A stretch of DNA of 64,000 nt, taken from the NCBI GenBank assembly GCA_963816955.1, contig CAWFME010000005.1:868001-932000 (forward strand), written 5' to 3'. Shown piece by piece: positions 34,045 through 42,536 of the stretch. The stretch's first letter is position 1; every line of letters starts with the position of its first letter. Under the pieces are notes generated by a model. The model was not told the DNA's origin and did not search any database. It saw only the letters and a list, made by a program, of their open reading frames with translations. Position numbers and translations under genes: made by a program. This DNA is from DATFQI01 sp963816955. Lineage in GTDB: Bacteria; Actinomycetota; Thermoleophilia; Solirubrobacterales; Solirubrobacteraceae.

Positions 34045-34944
34045 ATGCATTCGACCATCGTGTGCGGCGTCGACCGCTCCCACCACGCCCGCGCGGCTGC
34101 CCGCTTGGCCCGCGGCCTGGCCGAGCGGCTCGGGCTCGGCCTCGAGCTGATCCACGTCGTCGATCCTGGTCCCTCGCGGGGATCGGGAGGGACGGCGGCG
34201 GTTCGGGCCGTGACGGAGGAGCACCTCGACCTCCGCGGCGTGGGCGTGGTCGTCGAGACCGGTGTGACGTCGGACGTTCTCGCCGCGGCAAGCCGCCGCG
34301 CGGCCCTTCTGGTCGTCGGCTCCCGTGGAGAGGGCGCGATGCGTCCGGCCCTGCTGGGGAGCGTCTCCTCCAAGCTGACGCACGACCCGCCCAGCGCGGT
34401 CGTCGTCGTCCCGCCGGGGGGCTCGGACCCCGACCCGCAACTTGCGGGTCGCACCATCGTCTGCGGCGTCCGGGACGGACGCGATTCGGCTCCCGCCCAC
34501 GTGGCAGCGAGACTGGCCTCGGACCTAGGCCTCAGCCTCACGCTGGCGCACGTGCTCGCACCACCGACCCTCCCGATCTCCACCTTCGTTGGAGCACCAC
34601 CCGCCTCGAGGCTCCGTCCGACCGCGCACGAGTTCGAGACGGCGATTGCGACGCTGGGCGCGATCGGCCGGTCAATCGCAACCGACATCCCCGTCGACAT
34701 CGAGCTCGAGGTGCTCGACGGACCGCCCGGCCCGCAGCTCGACCGCCTGGCGGCGGCAACTGATGCGGCGATGGTGGCCGTCGGCGCGTGCGGCCAGAGC
34801 CCGCTCACGGGTGCGCTCGCCGGCGCCCCGACGCTGCACCTCATGCGCTACAGCGCCCGCCCGGTCCTCGTCTGCCCGCGTCCGCAGCGGCTCACCCGAA
34901 CGCGTCGGCGAACGGCCGGCCAGATCTCGAGCGTGGCGTCCTGA
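34045..34944 (+). CDS. Two-domain universal stress protein
   Basis: The 299-residue protein has two UspA folds: the first at 1-128 (STIVCGVDRSHHARAAARLA, ending in LLVVGSRGEGAMRPALLGSV and SAVVVVPPG), the second at about 139-280 (TIVCGVRDGRDSAPAHVAAR, then AAMVAVGACGQSPLTGALAG and ARPVLVCPRP). The first repeat keeps a nearly standard G-x2-G-x9-G(S) ATP motif; the second is degenerate. Tandem USPs like this are typical of the actinobacterial dormancy response, for example Rv2623. A good GAAGGAGA site precedes ATG. Confidence 0.88.
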   Translation: MHSTIVCGVDRSHHARAAARLARGLAERLGLGLELIHVVDPGPSRGSGGTAAVRAVTEEHLDLRGVGVVVETGVTSDVLAAASRRAALLVVGSRGEGAMRPALLGSVSSKLTHDPPSAVVVVPPGGSDPDPQLAGRTIVCGVRDGRDSAPAHVAARLASDLGLSLTLAHVLAPPTLPISTFVGAPPASRLRPTAHEFETAIATLGAIGRSIATDIPVDIELEVLDGPPGPQLDRLAAATDAAMVAVGACGQSPLTGALAGAPTLHLMRYSARPVLVCPRPQRLTRTRRRTAGQISSVAS

Positions 34945-34966
34945 CCCCTCGAACGGAAGGAACGTG

Positions 34967-35201
34967 ATGGCCCGCTCGCGCGATCCCCGAACCTCGATCC
35001 AGTCTCGGCTGGCAGCCGAGCACCATCTTGTGCCGCCCCGCCGCAACAACGAAGACCCGAGCCCCACCCAAGACGCGCGCGCCGGCGACGAACGCCAGCA
35101 GACGACGCCGGATTCCGCGCCCGACTGGCGTGTCGGGTGCGGAGACGGTCGCGTTCGTCCTCGCGCTCGTCATCGTGGTGGTGCTGGTGGCCCTGCTCTG
35201 A
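34967..35201 (+). pseudogene. Possible third tail-anchored microprotein, frame shifted
   Basis: From ATG 34967 (after GGAAGGAACG) a hydrophilic sequence MARSRDPRTSIQSRLAAEHH runs in one frame. A membrane helix ending at a stop (ETVAFVLALVIVVVLVALL) follows in the +1 frame at 35142-35201. The switch lies somewhere in 35080-35140. Joined, the two would make a protein like those at 31244 and 33853. It may be a real frameshift, a sequence error, or a coincidence. Confidence 0.35.
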
Positions 35202-35250
35202 GAGGCGATCGTCGCGCTGCGACAACCTCCGCCGCGAAGCCGGCGACGTC

Positions 35251-35394
35251 ATGCCGGGGCTTTATCTGCCGGACATCCCGGCGCGGCAGCCTCTGGACAT
35301 ATCGCCTGAGGACTCCCAAGTCGTTCCTGAGCCGGCTGACGAGGTCGGGCGAAGTCCCGGCGGCATCGCCTCGCCAAAGCGGGAGGCGCGGTGA
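35251..35394 (+). CDS. Short hypothetical protein coupled to CNNM gene
   Basis: Forty-seven residues starting MPGLYLPDIPARQPLDISPE, Pro- and Glu-rich, without membrane segment. The stop overlaps the GTG of the CNNM-type gene (GTGA). Coding is plausible but not certain; it may be a leader peptide that couples translation. Confidence 0.35.
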   Translation: MPGLYLPDIPARQPLDISPEDSQVVPEPADEVGRSPGGIASPKREAR

Positions 35395-36719
35395 TCGAGG
35401 TCCTGCTGATCCTCGTCGCGCTCGCGCTCGTCGTCGCGTGCGGCGCGTTCGTGGCGGCGGAGTTCGCGCTCGTGACCGTCGACCGGCCGTCGGTCGAGCG
35501 CGCTGTCGAGGAGGGTGACACGAAGGCGGCGGGCGTGCTCTTGGCGTTGCAGAGCTTGTCGACGCAGTTGTCTGCCGCGCAGGTCGGGATCACGCTGACG
35601 AATCTGTTGATCGGGTTCCTGGCCGAACCCTCGATCGCGCGGCTCATCGACGGTCCGCTCGAGTCGGCCGGCGTGTCGGGCAATGCCGTGACCGGGGTTG
35701 CCCTCGTGATTGCGCTCACGCTGGCGACCGGGATCACGATGGTGTTCGGCGAGCTGGTGCCGAAGAACCTGGCGATCACCAGACCGCTGGCGACCGCGCG
35801 AGCCGTTCAGGGCTTCCAACGTGCCTTCACCGTGGCAACGGGACCGATCGTTCGATTCTTCAACGGGACGGCGAACGCCGTGCTGCGGCGGCTCGGGGTC
35901 GAGCCGCAGGAGGAACTCGCCTCGGCCCGGTCGCCCGAGGAGCTGGCTTCGCTGGTCCGCCATTCGGCGTCGGAGGGAACGCTCGATGTGAGTACGGCGA
36001 CGCTGTTGCAGCGCTCGTTGGACTTCACCGAGCGCCGGGCGCACGAGATCATGACCCCGCGCGGCAGCGTCTGCGCACTCGAGGCCGATGCGCCGGTCCT
36101 CGCGGTGATCGAGCAGGCACGGGCCAGCGGACATTCTCGGTTCCCGGTGACACGAGCAGATGGCTTCGTCGGCGTGGCTCACATCAAGGACGCGGTGACG
36201 GTGCCATTCGAGCAGCGTGGCGCGCTGACGGTCGCCGAGGTGATGAAGCCGCCGCTGATGGTGCCGGAGTCGCTCGAGCTCGATCAGCTGCTCGAGGAGC
36301 TGCGGCGCGGCGGGCTGCAGATGGGGCTGGTGGTCGACGAGTTCGGCAACGTCGACGGGCTGGTGACGCTGGAGGACCTGGTCGAGGAGATCGTCGGCGA
36401 GGTCCAGGACGAGCATGACCCGGGTGAGCAGCGCTGGCGGCGCGAGGCCGAGGGGCGCTGGGTGCTGTCCGGGCTGTTGCGCCCAGACGAGGTGCAGCGC
36501 GCGACCGAGATCCGGCTACCCGAGGACGAGGACTACGAGACCGTCGCCGGGCTCGTCGCCGATTGCTTGGCGCGGATGCCCGAGCCCGGCGACGCCGTGG
36601 AGCTGCCCGCCCGCGACCGCGACGAGGCCGAGTGCGACGTCCGTCTCACCGTGCTCGCGATGGACGGGCTGCGCGTTGACCGCATCCGGCTCGAGCTGCT
36701 CGAGGGTGGCGATCGGTGA
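35391..36719 (+). CDS. CNNM/HlyC-type transporter: DUF21, CBS pair, CorC-HlyC domain
   Basis: The 442-residue membrane protein has the DUF21 (CNNM) domain of three to four helices at 1-190 (FVAAEFALVTVDRPSVERAV, LTNLLIGFLAEPSIARLI, FGELVPKNLAITRP), then two CBS motifs at about 205-335 (IMTPRGSVCALEADAPV, LVVDEFGNVDGLVTLEDLVE) and a C-terminal CorC/HlyC domain (RWVLSGLLRPDEVQRATEI). CNNM proteins move Mg2+ or sense it through nucleotide binding at the CBS pair. GTG start; the stop overlaps the next GTG. Confidence 0.88.
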   Translation: MIEVLLILVALALVVACGAFVAAEFALVTVDRPSVERAVEEGDTKAAGVLLALQSLSTQLSAAQVGITLTNLLIGFLAEPSIARLIDGPLESAGVSGNAVTGVALVIALTLATGITMVFGELVPKNLAITRPLATARAVQGFQRAFTVATGPIVRFFNGTANAVLRRLGVEPQEELASARSPEELASLVRHSASEGTLDVSTATLLQRSLDFTERRAHEIMTPRGSVCALEADAPVLAVIEQARASGHSRFPVTRADGFVGVAHIKDAVTVPFEQRGALTVAEVMKPPLMVPESLELDQLLEELRRGGLQMGLVVDEFGNVDGLVTLEDLVEEIVGEVQDEHDPGEQRWRREAEGRWVLSGLLRPDEVQRATEIRLPEDEDYETVAGLVADCLARMPEPGDAVELPARDRDEAECDVRLTVLAMDGLRVDRIRLELLEGGDR

Positions 36720-37756
36720 GTACCGGCACCGCCCTTGCGATCAGCGCCTTCCTGCTCGTTGCCAATGCGTTCTTCGTCGGCGCGGAGTTCGCGCTGATCT
36801 CGGCGCGACGATCGTCGATCGAGCCCCGAGCGCAGGCGGGCAACCGGTTGGCGGGCATAACGCTGCACGCGATGGAGCGCGTGTCGCTGATGATGGCGGG
36901 CGCGCAGCTGGGTATCACCATCTGCTCGCTCGGGCTGGGCTACCTCGGCGAGCCGGCCATCGCCCACACGCTCGAGGGACCGTTCGACTCGATCGGCATC
37001 CCGGAGTCGCTCGTCCATCCGTTCGCGTTCGCGATCGCGCTCGGACTGATCGGCTACCTGCACGTCGTCCTCGGCGAGATGGTGCCCAAGAACCTGGCCC
37101 TCGCAGGTCCCGATCGCGCGGCACTCGCGCTCGCGCCGCCGCTGGCGATCATCGTGCGCGTACTGCATCCCTTCATCGCGCTGCTCAACTGGATCGCCAA
37201 TCGAGTGCTGCGACTCGCCGGGGTGGCGCCGAAGGACGAGGTCACCAGCGCTTTCACCCGCGACGAGGTCGCAGGCCTGGTCGAGGAGTCGCGTCGGGAG
37301 GGGATGCTCGACCGCGAAGAGGAGCGCCTGCTGGTGGGCGCGCTGACCTTCGAAGAGCGCGACGCGCGCACGGTGCTGCTCCCGCGCGAGCAACTGGTGA
37401 CCGTGCCCCCGGACGTCACGCCGCACGAGGTCGAGGAAGTCGCCGCCCGCACGGGCTACTCGCGGTTCCCGGTCGTGCGCGACGGCGAGCTGGTCGGCTA
37501 TCTGCACCTCAAGGACGCGCTCGAGATCGAGGATGTCCACCGCCGTCGCTCGATCGCGTCGTCCTGGATCCGCGACCTCTCCATCGTGGACGCCTCAGAT
37601 CCGCTGCGAACCGTCCTCGCGGCGATGCAGCGCTCCAAGTCACACCTCGCGCGCGTCACCGCGGACGGGAACACGCTGGGCGTCGTGGCACTCGAGGACG
37701 TGCTCGAAGAACTGGTGGGTGAAGTCCGCGACGAGATGCAGCGGCGCGTCGGATGA
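36716..37756 (+). CDS. CNNM-type transporter: DUF21 and CBS pair, no CorC domain
   Basis: The 346-residue paralogue of the gene before it has the same DUF21 plan (FFVGAEFALISARRSSIEPR, ITICSLGLGYLGEPAIAHTL, LGEMVPKNLALAGPDR) and CBS pair (LLPREQLVTVPPDVTPHEVE, VVALEDVLEELVGEVRDEMQ), but ends right after the second CBS. The two overlap by GTGA and probably act together, as tandem CNNM pairs in actinobacteria often do. About 208 bases without a gene follow. Confidence 0.88.
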   Translation: MSTGTALAISAFLLVANAFFVGAEFALISARRSSIEPRAQAGNRLAGITLHAMERVSLMMAGAQLGITICSLGLGYLGEPAIAHTLEGPFDSIGIPESLVHPFAFAIALGLIGYLHVVLGEMVPKNLALAGPDRAALALAPPLAIIVRVLHPFIALLNWIANRVLRLAGVAPKDEVTSAFTRDEVAGLVEESRREGMLDREEERLLVGALTFEERDARTVLLPREQLVTVPPDVTPHEVEEVAARTGYSRFPVVRDGELVGYLHLKDALEIEDVHRRRSIASSWIRDLSIVDASDPLRTVLAAMQRSKSHLARVTADGNTLGVVALEDVLEELVGEVRDEMQRRVG

Positions 37757-37964
37757 CGAAGCACCAATGATCGCGCACCCGCTGGCGCGCTGAGTGCGAG
37801 GAGCGTTCGGTGGGCTGTCAACCCGATGCCGGCCGAACCCGGCGCACCGCGACGGCCATAGTCGTACCGAGCACCGCGTCGGACGAACCCAACGCATCGA
37901 CCACGACGCGGCGTCTCGACAGTCCCGCGCTCGTCGCCGACGGCGACGGCGACCCCCACCACCA

Positions 37965-39005
37965 CTAGGCCGGCGGTGTCACCCGGTCCGTCCACGTCGC
38001 CCCGCCGTCGGCCGACTGCTTGACGGTCCCGTCGAGCAGCACCGCGTAGAGGTCGTCCGCGCTCGCCGCGAACAGCCCTCGCGGTTCGCCACCGGTCGAC
38101 CCGACGTCCTCCCAGGTCTCCCCGCCATCGCTGCTGCGCTTGATCGGCCCGCCCGGATCGACCCGGTACAGCGCAGACGACTCCGGCCACGCCAGCCGCG
38201 CGTTCGGGACCGGCTCGCGCTGCCGCCAGGCGCCGCCCTGATCGGTGGAGGTGAAGACGCCCGACTGCGTCGTCGCGACCCAGCGCTTCGGATCGCCCGG
38301 GTCGACCTCGAGGTCCACGAGCGGATCCGGCGGGCGCTTGCCCGAGAACGTCTTGCCGCCGTCGGAGCTGACGTCGATCGCCGGTTCGCCATAGCGGCCG
38401 GCGACGATCGTCTCCCCGGACGCCTGGATCGCGTGGAAGTCCGCCTTGCCGAGCTCGGACACCGACTCCCAGCTCTTGCCCGCGTCGGTCGAGCGCACCA
38501 GCCCGAGCGACGGCGGCAGCTGTGAGCCGGCGGGCGGGTGCCCGGACGCGATCAGCTCGTCATCGCCGGTGAAGCGCACCACGAGCTGCTCGGAGATCAT
38601 CCCCGTGCCGTCGCCGGTCTCGAGCGTGCCCTCCACCTTCTCGGGTACGTCGCTGCCCTCCGGAATCCGGAACAGGCCTGTGTTGGTCGACATCCAGACG
38701 GAGCCGTCGGCCGGGTTGACATCGACCGCGCCCACGATCGGGTCCTGCCCGTCGGGATCGATCCACGGCACCGCCGGCTCGGCGGTATCGCCGCCCGCCT
38801 CATCGCCGCCGCCGTCACCGTCGCCCAGCAGCACGAACGCGACCACCGCGCTGACGGCGACCAGCGCCGCCAGCCCCAGCAGCGCCCCACGCGGGAGCCC
38901 GCCCTCAGGCGGTGGCTCCGATGCCGGCTTCGTCGTGGCCGGCTCCGTCTCGGGCGCCGGCGCGCGCGTCGCGCCGGAGTGCCGGTTGCGCTTCCCCCTC
39001 GCCAC
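37965..39005 (-). CDS. Membrane-anchored BNR/sialidase-like beta-propeller protein
   Basis: The 346-residue protein has a short basic cytoplasmic head (ARGKRNRHSGATR), one membrane helix (GALLGLAALVAVSAVVAFVLL) and an extracellular beta-propeller. The Asp-box (BNR) motifs are SSDGGKTF, STDQGGAW, SSDGGETW and SADGGATW plus STDAGKSW. Sialidase catalytic Arg and Tyr residues are not evident, so this is likely a photosystem-stability-factor-like or sorting propeller rather than a glycosidase. Start GTG at 39005; a TTG at 39023 is possible. Confidence 0.75.
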   Translation of the reverse strand: MARGKRNRHSGATRAPAPETEPATTKPASEPPPEGGLPRGALLGLAALVAVSAVVAFVLLGDGDGGGDEAGGDTAEPAVPWIDPDGQDPIVGAVDVNPADGSVWMSTNTGLFRIPEGSDVPEKVEGTLETGDGTGMISEQLVVRFTGDDELIASGHPPAGSQLPPSLGLVRSTDAGKSWESVSELGKADFHAIQASGETIVAGRYGEPAIDVSSDGGKTFSGKRPPDPLVDLEVDPGDPKRWVATTQSGVFTSTDQGGAWRQREPVPNARLAWPESSALYRVDPGGPIKRSSDGGETWEDVGSTGGEPRGLFAASADDLYAVLLDGTVKQSADGGATWTDRVTPPA

Positions 39006-39064
39006 GGCACAAACGAATAGCAAGCCGCCTCAGCGGTCGCCTCGATGGCGGCGCGGAGGAGCCG

Positions 39065-39451
39065 TCAGGAGGCTTCGAAGCCGGTCATGTCCGTCCGCTC
39101 CTCGGCGAGCAGGAACGTCTCGACCGACACGTCCTCCTCGATGTGGGTCTCCGAGAGGAACGCCCTGACCTTGCGGCCGGTCGCCTGCTCGACGATGCTC
39201 GTGAAGCTGTCGGCCATCTGCTGCTGAAAGCGGCGGCGGATGTGCTGGATCGCATCGCGCTCGCCCCGATCGGCGAGCGTCTTCTCGGCGCGCGTGAAGC
39301 TCTCCTCGAGCACCACGACCACGAGGTCCTCGACGATGTAGGTCTTCGCCCTGGTCGGGCCCTTGCCGTAGTACTCGGCCTGCAGTCGGACGATCTCCCT
39401 CGAGATCGTCGCCCTCATCTCGCCCAGCGATCTCTGCTGCTCGTCCGACAT
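39065..39451 (-). CDS. DUF2294 domain protein A
   Basis: The 128-residue protein is a DUF2294 (Na-translocating-decarboxylase-subunit-like) domain: QRSLGEMRATISREIVRLQA, YYGKGPTRAKTYIVEDLVVV, VLEESFTRAEKTLAD and HIRRRFQQQMADSF. The role is unknown; family members often appear near respiratory and stress genes. Starts ATG at 39451. A paralogue lies 188 bases upstream on the same strand. Confidence 0.8.
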   Translation of the reverse strand: MSDEQQRSLGEMRATISREIVRLQAEYYGKGPTRAKTYIVEDLVVVVLEESFTRAEKTLADRGERDAIQHIRRRFQQQMADSFTSIVEQATGRKVRAFLSETHIEEDVSVETFLLAEERTDMTGFEAS

Positions 39452-39639
39452 GGCTGGCTCGCCTGTATACCTTCCACCTGCCCGATGTGCAAACGAGCTC
39501 GCGAGCGTTGATCGGAGGCCCCGCTGGCGTCCAGCGCCCGCTCGAGGTGCTCGGCCTGCGCGAGCAGCTCCCGTTCCTCGATCCGTCTGAGCTCTCGGCC
39601 GGCCGGTGGCGTCGGCACCCGCGAGCCTGAACCGGCGCG

Positions 39640-40041
39640 TTATGCCACGACGGACCGAGGTGCGCCGGCGCCGTCGGGCGCGCGGTCGAGGATGAAGATC
39701 TCCGCGGCCGTGTCCGGCTCGTTGTGGTTCGCGCTCATGAAGGCCTGGACGGTGCACTGCGTGAGCCCCTCGACGATGGCGACCAGGTCGTCGCGCATCG
39801 TGGCCTGAAACACCCGTCGCAGGTGGAGCACGGTGTCACCTTCGCCTGCGCGCACGAGCGCGCGCTCGGCCTTCGTCTGGCCGTCATGTAGGACCACGAC
39901 GACGAGGTCGCCGTCGATCGTGGTGCGGGCCCGGGTGGGCCCGCGACCGGTGTGCTCCGTGAACGCGTGCACGACGGCAGTGGAGATCGATGCTGCGAGC
40001 CGGCCGCGCTCGGTCGGGTCTTCGTCGGGGTGGGTGGGCAT
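39640..40041 (-). CDS. DUF2294 domain protein B
   Basis: The 133-residue paralogue shares the core GRGPTRARTTIDGDLVVVVL, HDGQTKAERALVRAGEGDTV and LHLRRVFQATMRDDLVAIVE with protein A. The conserved positions agree, so a tandem duplication followed by divergence is likely. The frame is open to 40158, but ATG at 40041 (MPTHPDEDPTERGRLAA) gives the normal domain length. Confidence 0.8.
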   Translation of the reverse strand: MPTHPDEDPTERGRLAASISTAVVHAFTEHTGRGPTRARTTIDGDLVVVVLHDGQTKAERALVRAGEGDTVLHLRRVFQATMRDDLVAIVEGLTQCTVQAFMSANHNEPDTAAEIFILDRAPDGAGAPRSVVA

Positions 40042-40333
40042 GACGCCCGGTTTCTCGCCCCCGCTCGAGGGTAGGGCCGCGCGCAAGGCAGAGGGGGGCG
40101 GATGAGACCCGACGACGGCCTGTCCCATCCTACTCTCATGCGTCATCCGGGATGGCAAGAGAGAGCTCCGCGACTGGTAGCATCTCCCCGCACGGGAGCC
40201 TCAGCCCGGTACCGCCCGGTCGGACGTCTGAGCTTGGCCGGGAGGTGCCGCTCTTGATCCTCCGAAACGGCTGGGCACTTCCTCCGGTACTCGCAGAGAG
40301 AACGCCGGCGGAGGGATCCGCAGGAGAGGCACC

Positions 40334-40927
40334 ATGGCCCGAGCAGACACGTCATCGGACGGCGATCCGCCGCGGGAGCGACCGTCCGCCGACGACCGGG
40401 TCGTCCTCGACAGGATCACGCGCGGCGTCGCCGCGCTGCGGGCGGAGAACCAGCAGCTGCGGCTCGAGCTCGAGCGGCTCCAGTCCGCCGCGCACGGCCA
40501 GAATGGCAAGCTGGCCGGGAACGGGACCGTCCTCGCGGGCGATCTGACCCAGATGGTCCTGCCTGCCGATCCGAGGGCGCCGTCCGCCGCGCGCACCCTG
40601 CTCGGCCTCTGCGTCGGGCCGCTGCTCGACAGCCGGGTGCTCAGCGACGCGCAACTGCTCATCAGCGAGCTCGTGACCAACAGCCTCGTCCACGGCGGGC
40701 TCGGCGTGGACGAAGGCATCGTCGTCCGCATCCAGCTCGACAGCGATGCGCTCCAGCTCGAGGTGCGCAATCCCGGTGTCACCGGCACGATCGCGTCGAC
40801 CGGCGGCGACCCCGTGGGCGGCCGCGGATTCGGGCTCGACCTCGTCAGCCTGCTGAGCACCGAATGGGGCGTCCGCCGCGACGGCCACACGGCCGTTTGG
40901 GCCGAAGTGAGCCGCACCGCCGCTTGA
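40334..40927 (+). CDS. HATPase (anti-sigma/serine kinase-like) protein
   Basis: The 197-residue protein has an N-terminal coiled coil (about 28-55, LDRITRGVAALRAENQQLRL) and a GHKL ATPase domain of the RsbW/SpoIIAB type at about 70-195 (PSAARTLLGLCVG, LLISELVTNSLVHGG with the N-box Asn, VRNPG and GGRGFGLDLVSLLSTEWGV for the G boxes). Such proteins often act in SigB-like stress switches or phosphatase cascades. ATG at 40334 follows GGAGAGG. There is no adjacent sigma or anti-anti-sigma gene. Confidence 0.82.
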   Translation: MARADTSSDGDPPRERPSADDRVVLDRITRGVAALRAENQQLRLELERLQSAAHGQNGKLAGNGTVLAGDLTQMVLPADPRAPSAARTLLGLCVGPLLDSRVLSDAQLLISELVTNSLVHGGLGVDEGIVVRIQLDSDALQLEVRNPGVTGTIASTGGDPVGGRGFGLDLVSLLSTEWGVRRDGHTAVWAEVSRTAA

Positions 40928-41030
40928 GCTCGGGATGCTCGGTTGATGGTTCACGGCGGGTCGCCCAGCCCGCATGCCACCGCTCGGGCAGAGGCCTAGG
41001 CTGCCGGGTGTGTCTCGGCGCAGCGAACGC

Positions 41031-41666
41031 TCAGACGGCCCGCGGGGTGGGCGCGACGCGGGCATGCTTCTGCTCCTCGTGCGCGGGCGGGTCTTCGTCG
41101 AAGGCCTCGGCGATCAGGACGGCGCTGCCGAAGATGAACATCGCGACCGCCACGGTCGCGACGACGCGGGTGGGGAAGTTCGGGTGGTGGCCGCTGTTGT
41201 GGAGGACGGCGTGGCCCTTGCCGCGGGTGATGAGCCAGCGGTTGACGGGGAAGGCGATCACGCCCGCGACGACGAGCGCGAAGGAGAGCGCGCCCCAGAA
41301 GAGGACGTCGCCGACGCCGGACTCCATCGCCCCGGGGATCGAGACCATGAGCGCGTTGTCGACGATCTCCATGACGGCGATGCTGAAGGTGTCGGTGGCG
41401 AGCGCGATCGGCACGACGGCCGAGAGCGCGAGGCCGGCGCGCAGCAGCGGCAGGCTGGTCAGCGAGTAGCCGAACAGGAACGCGAGGGCGACGGCGAGCG
41501 CGACGGTGCCCCACTGGGAGAAGCCGAGCGCGGTGCCGATGACCATGCCCAGAACCTCGCCGATCGCGCACCCGGTCAGGCAGTGCAGCGTTGCGCTGAG
41601 CGTCACGGCGTTCAGCGCCCGGCCGGAGGTCGGGAGCTCGTGATGATGGTGTGCCGCAGCGTTCAT
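41031..41666 (-). CDS. DUF4396 multi-span membrane protein under a CsoR-type operator
   Basis: The 211-residue protein has a His-rich N-terminus (AAAHHHHELP), four to five membrane segments and the DUF4396 signature SATLHCLTGCAIGEVLGMVI. The family often occurs in copper-handling loci. The leader region contains a CsoR-type operator inside the promoter, in keeping with Cu(I)-dependent derepression (inference from operator type). The conserved His, Cys and Met residues could bind metal. ATG at 41666 lies about 8 bases from the -10 box, so the message is nearly leaderless. Confidence 0.85.
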   Translation of the reverse strand: MNAAAHHHHELPTSGRALNAVTLSATLHCLTGCAIGEVLGMVIGTALGFSQWGTVALAVALAFLFGYSLTSLPLLRAGLALSAVVPIALATDTFSIAVMEIVDNALMVSIPGAMESGVGDVLFWGALSFALVVAGVIAFPVNRWLITRGKGHAVLHNSGHHPNFPTRVVATVAVAMFIFGSAVLIAEAFDEDPPAHEEQKHARVAPTPRAV

Positions 41667-41674
41667 GCAACGGC

Positions 41675-41702
41675 ATTATATACCCTATGGGGGTATCGTC
41701 AA
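41675..41702 (-). promoter_or_regulatory. CsoR-type operator within a sigma-70-like promoter
   Basis: On the minus strand TTGACG and TATAAT are spaced by 16 bases. The spacer carries the dyad ATACCCCCATAGGGTAT, close to the Bacillus CsoR operator. Only 8 bases separate TATAAT from the ATG. Confidence 0.8.
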
Positions 41703-41729
41703 GCGGCGGCGGCGGCCACTACGAGCGCG

Positions 41730-42143
41730 ATGCCGTCGAGCGCGACGGCGTACGCCGCGCGCGAGCCCGTGCCGATCGCGTTGGCCACCGAGTCCGAGGG
41801 AGTCGGCGGGCTGCTCGCCCACGATCGGGTGGAGCCGGCGGAGCTGCGCCGCAGCGGGCGGCGGCAGCTCGAGGAGCACGCGAACGTCGAGCTCCGCCAC
41901 GGCGCGGTCGCGGACGTCGAGCCGGTGGCGGACGGATTCGTCGTGACGCCGGCAGTCGCGGCGCCGGTGCACGCGCGGGCGATCGTGCTGGCGCACGGGC
42001 TGCGCTACGACCCGCCGCCGCTGCCCGGGATCGAGGCGCTGTGGGGACGGTCGGTGTTCCACTGCGCGTTCTGCGACGGCTGGGAGGTGCGCGACCGGCC
42101 CCTGGCGCTGCACGCGAGCGGCCCCGGCGCCGCGATTCGGGGG
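41730..42143 (+). pseudogene. Remnant of thioredoxin-reductase-like FAD oxidoreductase
   Basis: The frame encodes ESEGVGGLLAHDRVEPAELR, QLEEHANVELRHGAVADVEP, then ARAIVLAHGLRYDPPPLPGI and ALWGRSVFHCAFCDGWEVRD, with the CxxC of thioredoxin-reductase-like proteins. The N-terminal FAD-binding GxGxxG segment is missing, and the chain breaks off after the redox motif, at the stop of the SnoaL gene. Both ends are thus lost. It lies on the far side of the CsoR operator. Confidence 0.7.
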
Positions 42144-42536
42144 TTAGCCGAACCCGGCCCGCTCGTCCCTGAGCCCCAGCTGGCGCTCACGGGAGAGCGT
42201 GTCCTCGATGCCCCACGCCTCGGCGATGCGGCCCCCGACCACGCGGAAGATGTAGACCTCGTCGACGCGCTCGAAGCGCCGGCCGGTCGGCGGGTTCCCG
42301 CGCCACGGACCGAGGTTGGTGGCGGAGCAGTGGAAGCGGCCCGCGACCTTCTCGCCCTCGGCGATCAGGTCGAGGATCGTCATCTCCACGTCCGGGAAGC
42401 TCTCGCGGAACGGCGTGATCCAGCGCCGCGCGCCCGCGGCCATCTCGGGCGTGTAGAGCTCGTCGATCAGCTCGAGCCGGCCGCCGTTGATCACCTCGTC
42501 GATGAGGCGGGCGACGATGTGCTTGGGGTCGCTCAC
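42144..42536 (-). CDS. SnoaL-like / ester cyclase family protein
   Basis: The 130-residue protein has the cone-shaped SnoaL/NTF2-like fold: IVARLIDEVINGGRLELIDE, TPFRESFPDVEMTILDLIAE, GEKVAGRFHCSATNLGPWRG and the last strand IAEAWGIEDTLSRERQLG. SnoaL proteins act on polyketide or small aromatic substrates; here the partner is an arsenic-type regulator, so the substrate is open. GTG at 42536 overlaps the ArsR stop (GTGA). The 3' end abuts the FAD relic. Confidence 0.8.
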   Translation of the reverse strand: MSDPKHIVARLIDEVINGGRLELIDELYTPEMAAGARRWITPFRESFPDVEMTILDLIAEGEKVAGRFHCSATNLGPWRGNPPTGRRFERVDEVYIFRVVGGRIAEAWGIEDTLSRERQLGLRDERAGFG

